Source: Methanobacteriota archaeon (GTDB taxonomy: Archaea > Thermoplasmatota > DTKX01 > GCA-020343715). Taken from it: DNA of 6,193 nucleotides. The stretch spans positions 1 to 6,193 of the forward strand of contig JAUVRF010000121.1 in assembly GCA_030597775.1 (NCBI GenBank), written 5' to 3'. The notes beneath the pieces are model-generated. The model ran no database searches. It saw nothing but the letters and a program-made list of their open reading frames with translations, and was not told the origin of the DNA. Positions 1 to 4,244 of the stretch are shown here, piece by piece (position 1 is the stretch's first letter; the number at the start of each line of letters is the position of its first letter). A program made the translations under genes and the position numbers.

Positions 1-737
1 ATGTAAAGGATGTCATGTCACCCAAGCCCATCACCATCAAGGAGAGCGATGACGTGGAGCAGGCCCGAAACATCATGAGGGACCTGGATGTCCGCAGCAT
101 CCCCGTCATCGACAAGGAGGGTAGGCTCTCGGGGGTCATCGGTGTCAAGGACCTGATGGCATACTACAGCAGGGAGAGAGGCCAGAAGCGGTCCGCAAAG
201 GGTAGTCCCGGTGACGCCGTGAGCCTCTCGATATCCGTTGGCAGCCTGATGAACACACCTGCCATCCACATAGACATGGAATCCGACATGGCCGACGTGA
301 TCGGGCTCATGTCCGACCATCACATCAGCTCCGTGGTCGTCGTGGAGAACATGGTGCCCATGGGCATAGTCACCCACATGGACGTGCTCGAGCTGGTGGC
401 CTCCTACCAGGAGCGTCGGCAGGTGTACATCCAGATAACCGGCCTCGAGGAGCACGACCCAGACGTGTACGACGAGATGTACAACATCATAGAACGGCGC
501 ATGCAGAAGATCACCCCGATCGAGATGCCGCAGCTCCTGATGCTCCATTTCACCGAGCACCACCATCCCAAGGAGGCCCGCAACTACTCCATCCGGGCAA
601 GGCTCTCCACCAACACGGGTCTGTTCTTCTCCGACACCTTCGATTATGACAAGTTCCGGGCCTTGGACCAGGTCCTGGACCACCTGGAGAAGCAGATAAT
701 AAAGGAGAAGGAGAAGTCCAGGTCCCACAAGAGGTGA
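1..737 (+). CDS. CBS-pair protein with C-terminal HPF/RaiA-like ribosome-hibernation domain (5' partial)
   Basis: The gene enters from the left edge. The first full codon in frame is at 3, and VKDVM, the usual opening strand of a CBS domain, spans 3-17, so the ATG at 15 is almost certainly an internal Met and the true start lies upstream. Numbering from that Met, CBS 1 covers about residues 1-52 (SIPVID, GVIGVKDLM) and CBS 2 about 73-128 (SSVVVVE, GIVTHMDVLEL). Together they form one Bateman module of the type that binds AMP, ADP, ATP or S-adenosylmethionine. Residues 136-232 resemble the HPF/RaiA/YfiA fold: an IQITG opening strand, a helix with IIERRMQKI, then the strand-helix stretch IRARLSTNTGLFFSDTFDYD and ALDQVLDHLEKQIIKEKEK, typical of the HPF C-terminus. 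HPF domains sit in the decoding region of the small ribosomal subunit and silence it. Inferred role: a cytosolic ribosome-dormancy factor gated by a nucleotide ligand. The TGA stop is 15 bp from the stop of the convergent deacetylase gene. The CBS call is firm; the HPF call rests on pattern recognition. Confidence 0.85.
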   Translation, partial: VKDVMSPKPITIKESDDVEQARNIMRDLDVRSIPVIDKEGRLSGVIGVKDLMAYYSRERGQKRSAKGSPGDAVSLSISVGSLMNTPAIHIDMESDMADVIGLMSDHHISSVVVVENMVPMGIVTHMDVLELVASYQERRQVYIQITGLEEHDPDVYDEMYNIIERRMQKITPIEMPQLLMLHFTEHHHPKEARNYSIRARLSTNTGLFFSDTFDYDKFRALDQVLDHLEKQIIKEKEKSRSHKR

Positions 738-752
738 CGCCGGACCGCTCCG

Positions 753-1766
753 TCAAAGGTCCCAGTAGTCCTTGTGGACATCTATCACGCGATCCACGAT
801 GTCCGAGCCCATGCCATGGGGATCCTCCACATCAGTGAACTTGTAGTCCAGGGTCCTCCCCGAGAAGCCCTCGTGGATCCCCCATACCACCTCGGCCTGG
901 GCATCGATGTTGTAGCCGCCCTCCAGGAAGTACGTTGCACCCGGTAGTCCCATCTCCTCGGCCATGCGGTGGGCCACCAGGTAGGCCTCGACGTAACCCT
1001 GGGACGAGAGGGAGAGACCCCCGAGGGGGTCGGCGTAGTGACCGTCGCCCCCCAAGCTCATCAGGATCGCCTTGGGTGTGAAGGCCTCGAGGACGGGCCG
1101 GATGACCCTGTCGATGGCGTCCCGCAAGGTGCCGTCGCCCATACCCTGGCGTAGAGGGAAGTTGATGTTGAACCCCTCGCCGGTCCCCTCTCCCACGGAT
1201 TCGATGGGGCCGGTCCCGGGGTAGATCCCCCACTGGTGGGTGCTTATGTACAGTACGGACTCGTCCCCGTAGAACACGTCCGATGTGCCGTTGCCGTGAT
1301 GGACGTCCAGGTCCAGTATCGCCACCCTGGTGATGTTCTCCTCCTTCTGCAGCGCCCTTGCGGCGATCGCCACGTTGTTGAGGTAACAGAAGCCTCCCGC
1401 GTAGTTGCGGCCGCTGTGGTGGCCCGGTGGTCGGGCCAGGACGATGTTGGACCTTCCGTTCCTCAGGGTGTCCTTGGCCGCTGCGATGGATGCCCCCGCC
1501 GCCTTCTCGGCTATGCTGTAGGTCTCGGGACGGACGTACGTGTCCGGGTCGTACGGTCCCTCGCCGAAGTTCGCGAGCATGTCCAGATAGCTACCGTCGT
1601 GGACCAGGGTCAGCTGTTCCCGTCGGGCGGGCCTCACGGGAAGGATCTCTGCATCCAGCTCCAGCTGTTCCATCATCTGGAGGATCCTCACAAGGCGCTC
1701 CGGACATTCGGGATGGTAGGATGTCTGTCGGTGCTTTATGAAATCCTCGTCATAGAAGAGTGGCAT
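753..1766 (-). CDS. Histone deacetylase family (AcuC/HDAC-like) zinc amidohydrolase
   Basis: This is a zinc-dependent deacetylase of the arginase/HDAC fold. Numbered from the GTG at 1787, the hallmarks are PGHHSG with the catalytic His pair at 123-124, LDLDVHHGNGT with zinc ligands D161 and H163, SLGGDGH with the third zinc ligand D248, and LEGGYN with the transition-state Tyr at 292. The active site therefore looks complete. Length (337 residues from the ATG) is normal for prokaryotic members. I chose the ATG at 1766 because family members begin only a few residues before the FYDEDF strand. The GTG at 1787 would add seven residues and has no clear ribosome site. An AAGGTG lies about 16 nt upstream of the ATG, rather far. 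An AT-rich box (GATAAT on the minus strand, about 1798-1803) could be a promoter giving a very short leader. Likely substrates are acetyl-lysine in proteins such as archaeal chromatin proteins, acetylpolyamines, or acetyl-CoA synthetase as for AcuC; the sequence does not decide. It lies downstream of the membrane-protein gene on the same strand. Confidence 0.93.
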   Translation of the reverse strand: MPLFYDEDFIKHRQTSYHPECPERLVRILQMMEQLELDAEILPVRPARREQLTLVHDGSYLDMLANFGEGPYDPDTYVRPETYSIAEKAAGASIAAAKDTLRNGRSNIVLARPPGHHSGRNYAGGFCYLNNVAIAARALQKEENITRVAILDLDVHHGNGTSDVFYGDESVLYISTHQWGIYPGTGPIESVGEGTGEGFNINFPLRQGMGDGTLRDAIDRVIRPVLEAFTPKAILMSLGGDGHYADPLGGLSLSSQGYVEAYLVAHRMAEEMGLPGATYFLEGGYNIDAQAEVVWGIHEGFSGRTLDYKFTDVEDPHGMGSDIVDRVIDVHKDYWDL

Positions 1767-1823
1767 CGTGACCGCCCCGACAATCACCTTCGCGGGTCAT
1801 TATCCTTTCGCAGGCACCAGAGG

Positions 1824-2474
1824 TCATATCTCCGGCCCCTCTCCGATCACGTCGGAAAGGGGTTCCTCGGGTTCCCTGGCCGACTGGGAGCCCGGACCCT
1901 TCCGCCTCCGGACCAGGCCGAGGGCATGGCGGACATTGACGTCGAACAGTCGCCCGTACATCCAGGCGGAGATCATCACGCTGGCCACGAAAAGGGAGCC
2001 GGCGAAGACCTTTATGAAGAGCTGGGTGTCCAGGGCCTCGTCGCCAGCGATCCGCAGGGAGATGTTGTACCAGTCATCGTTCCGGAGGGCGAGGTAGTAC
2101 GTGTCCGTCCTGTGGGCGGTGTACTCGATCTCGCCCACATCCGTCTCCCTCGTGTCGATGACGAGCTCGTCCAGGGGTACGTAGCCCCTGCCCTGCTCCA
2201 TGCTGGCCCTGTTGTCGCTGTCCAGGAGCTGGACCGTGACCATCCTGCCTTCCAGCACCTTGACGCTTCCCTCGTCCACGACGACGCGAACGCGCATCTG
2301 CTCACTCTGCTGGTATAGACCCAGGGAGCCGGTCCATATGGAGTGTTTCCTGACCTCGACATCATCATAGGTCTGGTCGTATGCCACGGCGGCCCCGTAC
2401 CAGATACCGACGAGGACAGCACCTAGCACGACGAAGGATATGATCTTCCCCGCCCTGCGATCCAATTCGTGCAC
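1824..2474 (-). CDS. Uncharacterised bitopic membrane protein with extracytoplasmic beta-rich domain
   Basis: I do not recognise this 216-residue protein as a named family. It starts with GTG at 2474, nine bases after the rnp2 stop. A Shine-Dalgarno AAGGA at 2484-2480 overlaps that stop, which suggests translational coupling. Residues 11-31 form a hydrophobic helix (IISFVVLGAVLVGIWYGAAV) preceded by basic residues (RRAGK). Residues 32-151 are polar and rich in alternating hydrophobic strands (MRVRVVVDEG, MVTVQLLD, YYLALRNDDWYNISLRI). Residues 152-173 form a second helix (LFIKVFAGSLFVASVMISAWMY), followed by a basic then acidic tail (RRRKGPG, EPEEP). The predicted topology is both ends inside and the beta domain outside. 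A strand of the YYLALRNDDW type near the end of an extracytoplasmic beta-sandwich, just before a membrane helix, recalls GOLD/p24-like proteins, but this is only a resemblance. There is no cleavable signal peptide or catalytic motif that I can see. Confidence 0.75.
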   Translation of the reverse strand: MHELDRRAGKIISFVVLGAVLVGIWYGAAVAYDQTYDDVEVRKHSIWTGSLGLYQQSEQMRVRVVVDEGSVKVLEGRMVTVQLLDSDNRASMEQGRGYVPLDELVIDTRETDVGEIEYTAHRTDTYYLALRNDDWYNISLRIAGDEALDTQLFIKVFAGSLFVASVMISAWMYGRLFDVNVRHALGLVRRRKGPGSQSAREPEEPLSDVIGEGPEI

Positions 2475-2479
2475 CCCGT

Positions 2480-2484
2480 TCCTT
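2480..2484 (-). promoter_or_regulatory. Ribosome binding site of the membrane-protein gene, overlapping the rnp2 stop
   Basis: On the minus strand the sequence reads TGAAGGAACGGGGTG. AAGGA shares a base with the TGA stop of rnp2 and lies 5 nt before the GTG start at 2474. This supports the GTG start and implies the two genes are read from one transcript. Confidence 0.6.
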
Positions 2485-2810
2485 CAGGCATCCCTGTCCA
2501 ACCCAAGATGCCCTTTGACCTTCTTAATCGTACCGGAGGTGATGAGGGTCTCGATCCTTGCGGGCCTTCCGTCCACCTCCCCGATGGACCTTATGCACTC
2601 GACCATCGCCTCCTGCTCCGTGTGCCGACAAAGGACGATGCCCAGCTCCCCCGTGAACACCGTCAGGCGCTTCCTGTCCGGGAGGCCCGCCGCCCGCGTG
2701 GCGCCGTCGATGGCCCGCACCATTCCCGACCTGTCCGGTACGGGTCCGGTGTCCATCACAAGACGGAAGCCGATGTACCTCTTCCTCTCTCGCCGGTCGG
2801 GTCCCACCAT
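2484..2810 (-). CDS. rnp2: Ribonuclease P protein component 2 (Pop5/Rpp14 family)
   Basis: This small protein (108 residues) matches the archaeal/eukaryal Pop5 family, a subunit of the RNase P ribonucleoprotein that cuts the 5' leader from precursor tRNAs. The family pattern is visible throughout. The N-terminal RERKRYIGFRL (residues 7-17) is the basic stretch and first strand seen in archaeal Rnp2. Residues 55-76 hold ELGIVLCRHTEQEAMVECIRSI, equivalent to the usual YGI(V/L)RC strand and following helix. Residues 85-98 hold RIETLITSGTIKKV, containing the diagnostic SGTIK motif. Length is typical. The ATG at 2810 fits the short N-terminus of the family; a GTG immediately follows it. No good Shine-Dalgarno is seen, so the transcript may have a short leader. 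In many archaea rnp2 sits beside rnp3 and proteasome or exosome genes. Here its downstream neighbour is instead an uncharacterised membrane-protein gene, to which it appears coupled. Confidence 0.88.
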   Translation of the reverse strand: MVGPDRRERKRYIGFRLVMDTGPVPDRSGMVRAIDGATRAAGLPDRKRLTVFTGELGIVLCRHTEQEAMVECIRSIGEVDGRPARIETLITSGTIKKVKGHLGLDRDA

Positions 2811-2860
2811 GATGCCACGCGATGATGTGACTGTGAGAAATAGATTGCGGCCGCGTAGCC

Positions 2861-2877
2861 TTTATCTAGCCATATAT
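2861..2877. promoter_or_regulatory. AT-rich divergent promoter region with TATA-like boxes
   Basis: Within the 105-bp gap between rnp2 (minus) and the small membrane-protein gene (plus), TTTATCTA at 2861-2868 and ATATAT at 2872-2877 stand out from GC-rich surroundings. Archaeal TATA boxes lie roughly 25 nt before the transcription start. TTTATCTA would give a plus-strand start near 2888-2893, just before the ribosome site. The near-palindromic ATATAT, read on the minus strand, would give rnp2 a start near 2848. The assignment of box to gene is inference. Confidence 0.45.
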
Positions 2878-2898
2878 CGTACTCCGGTCGATCCCAAA

Positions 2899-2904
2899 GA
2901 GGAG
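2899..2904 (+). promoter_or_regulatory. Shine-Dalgarno site deciding the start of the small membrane protein
   Basis: GAGGAG lies 11 nt before the ATG at 2916 but only 2 nt before the in-frame TTG at 2907. The ATG is therefore the better start, which shortens the protein to 75 residues. Confidence 0.6.
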
Positions 2905-2915
2905 TATTGATACCG

Positions 2916-3143
2916 ATGGCTTTCTCCAGCTGGGCCCTGAGCAACATCTTGGGGCTCATCCTCGTCATGGTCCTCGCCATCTTCCTGTACGGCATCATGG
3001 CCCAGCTGTTCTTCGAGGTCCTTCCACCCGGCACGGACCCCCGCGCCGCGACCCTTGGCCCCTGCATCGTCGCAGGCATCGTCGCCTCCATAATCGGTGG
3101 TTTCCTCACGGCCCGCCTTAGGATATGGCTAGAGACCGAGTGA
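2916..3143 (+). CDS. Small two-helix integral membrane protein
   Basis: This encodes 75 residues of unknown function, starting MAFSSWALSN. Two membrane helices are clear: about residues 8-33 (ILGLILVMVLAIFLYGIMAQ and the FFEV edge) and about 46-66 (TLGPCIVAGIVASIIGGFL). They are joined by a short loop with Pro, Gly, Asp and Arg (LPPGTDPRA). The second helix has small residues (GxxxA-like spacing, IIGG) that favour helix packing, so oligomerisation is possible. The tail ARLRIWLETE is short and begins with two Arg, which suggests both ends lie on the same, probably cytoplasmic, side. It has its own promoter region and a good ribosome site, and ends 15 bp from the convergent biotin ligase gene. 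I see no motif giving a function. It is probably a real gene because it has a ribosome site, a promoter and hydrophobic periodicity, and fills an otherwise empty interval. Confidence 0.72.
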   Translation: MAFSSWALSNILGLILVMVLAIFLYGIMAQLFFEVLPPGTDPRAATLGPCIVAGIVASIIGGFLTARLRIWLETE

Positions 3144-3158
3144 GCCCTGACGGGGACC

Positions 3159-4025
3159 TCAGCCCTGGACCGCCCTGATGTGGCGTACGTCCCCCGCCCT
3201 GATCTCACGTATCTCCCCGCCGCCGAGGTCGACGATCAACGCGCCCCCGTCCCGGGAGACCTCCCGGGCCGTCCCGACCAGCCGCCTGCCGCCCTCTGTG
3301 AAGGCGACCCGCTTGCCCAACGTGATGCACCGTGACCTGTACTCGTCCATGGCGGCATCGTCAAGTCCGGTCCCCAACCTCGATAGCAGATGGGCCATGA
3401 CCTCGACCAGGATGGGCTCCAGGTCCAGGTTGCGCCCGACCAGGTCACCCAGGCTGCAAGGTGTGACGGGCCACTCATCGGGAGGCAGTTCCTCGGGAGG
3501 GTCGATCACGATCCGGGCGTTGACGTTGATGCCGATACCGACCACGGTCCGGGGTCCACCGCCGCCTCCGACCACGACATTCCCCCTGGATTGGAGGAGC
3601 ACCCCCGCCACCTTGCCATCGTCTATGAGCACGTCGTTGGGCCACTTGAGCAGGGACCGGGCGTCCGGGAGGCCCGCAGTCTCCAGGACCACCTCCAAGG
3701 CATTGGCCACTGCCAGGGCGGCCAGCAGGGATAGGTCGGTGATGTGGGATGGCAGGTGTTCCACCGGTGGCACGTAGGACAGGTAGAGGCCGCCAGGGGG
3801 CGAGACCCAATGGGAGCTGTGCCTGCCGCGACCCCATGTCTGCTCCCTTGCCAGGAGGAGCAGGCCCTCCCTCTGGTCATCGAGGGCGATCGCGTTGGTG
3901 GAGGTGACGCACTCCATCGCCTCCACGTGCCTGAGCATGGCCGCGGGTCCGACCCAATCTACCAATGCGGATAGGACAGCCTCCGGCCGTATTGCCTCCG
4001 CCGGGCTCGCATCCGTGCCGATCAT
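3159..4025 (-). CDS. birA: Biotin--[acetyl-CoA-carboxylase/biotin carrier protein] ligase, minimal (no HTH)
   Basis: This 288-residue enzyme activates biotin with ATP to biotinyl-AMP and transfers biotin to a lysine of a carrier protein, such as the carboxyl-transfer subunit of an acyl-CoA or pyruvate carboxylase. The catalytic landmarks are in order: STN (42-44), EQTWGRGRHSSHW (61-73, the adenylate-binding loop), GGLYLS (78-83), KWPND (127-131, with the catalytic Lys), KVAGVLLQ (138-145) and GIGINVN (163-169). Residues from about 235 form the small SH3-like C-terminal domain (GTAREV, GALIVDLGGGEIREI). Unlike E. coli BirA there is no N-terminal winged helix: only about 30 residues precede the catalytic core, so it should not repress transcription itself. 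In the adenylate loop, the second Arg of GRGR is kept, but the following Gly-Arg common in the family is Ser-Ser here. A Gly-rich stretch (VVGGGGGPR, 151-159) sits before the GIGIN strand. The ATG at 4025 has no evident Shine-Dalgarno. Confidence 0.93.
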   Translation of the reverse strand: MIGTDASPAEAIRPEAVLSALVDWVGPAAMLRHVEAMECVTSTNAIALDDQREGLLLLAREQTWGRGRHSSHWVSPPGGLYLSYVPPVEHLPSHITDLSLLAALAVANALEVVLETAGLPDARSLLKWPNDVLIDDGKVAGVLLQSRGNVVVGGGGGPRTVVGIGINVNARIVIDPPEELPPDEWPVTPCSLGDLVGRNLDLEPILVEVMAHLLSRLGTGLDDAAMDEYRSRCITLGKRVAFTEGGRRLVGTAREVSRDGGALIVDLGGGEIREIRAGDVRHIRAVQG

Positions 4026-4048
4026 GGCGATTTGGGGAGGGACGGAAC

Positions 4049-4060
4049 GGCTCTTGAGCC
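4049..4060. repeat. Short inverted repeat upstream of birA
   Basis: GGCTC-TT-GAGCC is a 5-bp perfect inverted repeat with a 2-base centre, 24-35 bp upstream of the birA start. It could be an operator half-site pair or chance. No second copy was seen, so the regulatory reading is weak. Confidence 0.25.
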
Positions 4061-4109
4061 TTTCGCAAGGGGGGGCCGATTTTCACATCTGGGGGGCGGT
4101 TCGATGGGG

Positions 4110-4116
4110 TTATATA
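4110..4116 (+). promoter_or_regulatory. TATA box for the zinc-ribbon/TPR gene
   Basis: TTATATA is the only strong archaeal TATA-like element in the 219-bp gap between birA and the TPR gene, and it stands in G-rich sequence. The usual spacing puts the plus-strand start near 4137-4142, leaving a leader of roughly 105 nt before the ATG at 4245. Being near-palindromic, it might also serve birA on the other strand. Confidence 0.55.
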
Positions 4117-4141
4117 CGTAGAGGGGCATATCCAGAATCCC

Positions 4142-4162
4142 TTCAGTACGGAGTCTACTGGA
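4142..4162 (+). other. Leader stem-loop 1
   Basis: TTCAGTA (4142-4148) pairs with TACTGGA (4156-4162) over 7 bp including one G-U, closing the 7-nt loop CGGAGTC. It lies right at the predicted 5' end of the TPR-gene transcript, where it could protect or regulate the mRNA. Pairing was found by eye; no energy was computed. Confidence 0.4.
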
Positions 4163-4170
4163 ACCTTGGT

Positions 4171-4216
4171 ACGCAGACCCCTGGACAGTCGGCGATGGCA
4201 CCCTCAGGGACTGCGT
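4171..4216 (+). other. Leader stem-loop 2
   Basis: ACGCAG (4171-4176) pairs perfectly with CTGCGT (4211-4216). After an A-A mismatch, CCC (4178-4180) and TG (4182-4183) pair with CAGGG (4205-4209), leaving one bulged C. The 11-bp interrupted stem closes a loop of about 21 nt. It ends 14 nt before the Shine-Dalgarno site. CAGGGAC (4205-4211) could instead pair with GTCCTG (4220-4225), so two exclusive folds are possible. Confidence 0.45.
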
Positions 4217-4230
4217 TTCGTCCTGTTAGC

Positions 4231-4238
4231 GGAGGGAG
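4231..4238 (+). promoter_or_regulatory. Strong Shine-Dalgarno site of the zinc-ribbon/TPR gene
   Basis: GGAGGGAG lies 6 nt before the ATG at 4245 and fixes that start; an in-frame TAG at 4227 rules out any start further upstream. CCCTC at 4201-4205 is complementary to its GAGGG core, so the site could be masked by the leader. Confidence 0.75.
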
Positions 4239-4244
4239 CGACGG

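Noticed and set aside
18..728. 236-codon minus-strand open frame across the CBS gene
   Set aside because: Its translation is low-complexity (Leu, Val, His, Gly, Asp) with no motif, and it is antisense to a clear CBS-HPF coding sequence.
738..752. Possible terminator hairpin between convergent genes (CGGA...TCCG near 741-752)
   Set aside because: The stem is only 4 bp with no T-run after it, and the gap is 15 bp, so chance is likely. The 15-bp gap at 3144-3158 likewise shows nothing convincing.
1236..2318. 360-codon plus-strand open frame
   Set aside because: It spans parts of two minus-strand genes with good family or membrane-topology evidence and shows no domain of its own.
3178..3777. 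199-codon plus-strand open frame antisense to birA
   Set aside because: It is Ser/Pro/Arg/Thr-rich with no motif, while the opposite strand holds every biotin ligase landmark.
4098..4105. GGTTCGAT, resembling a tRNA T-loop
   Set aside because: The flanking bases cannot form the 5-bp T stem, and no anticodon arm or acceptor stem is found around it.
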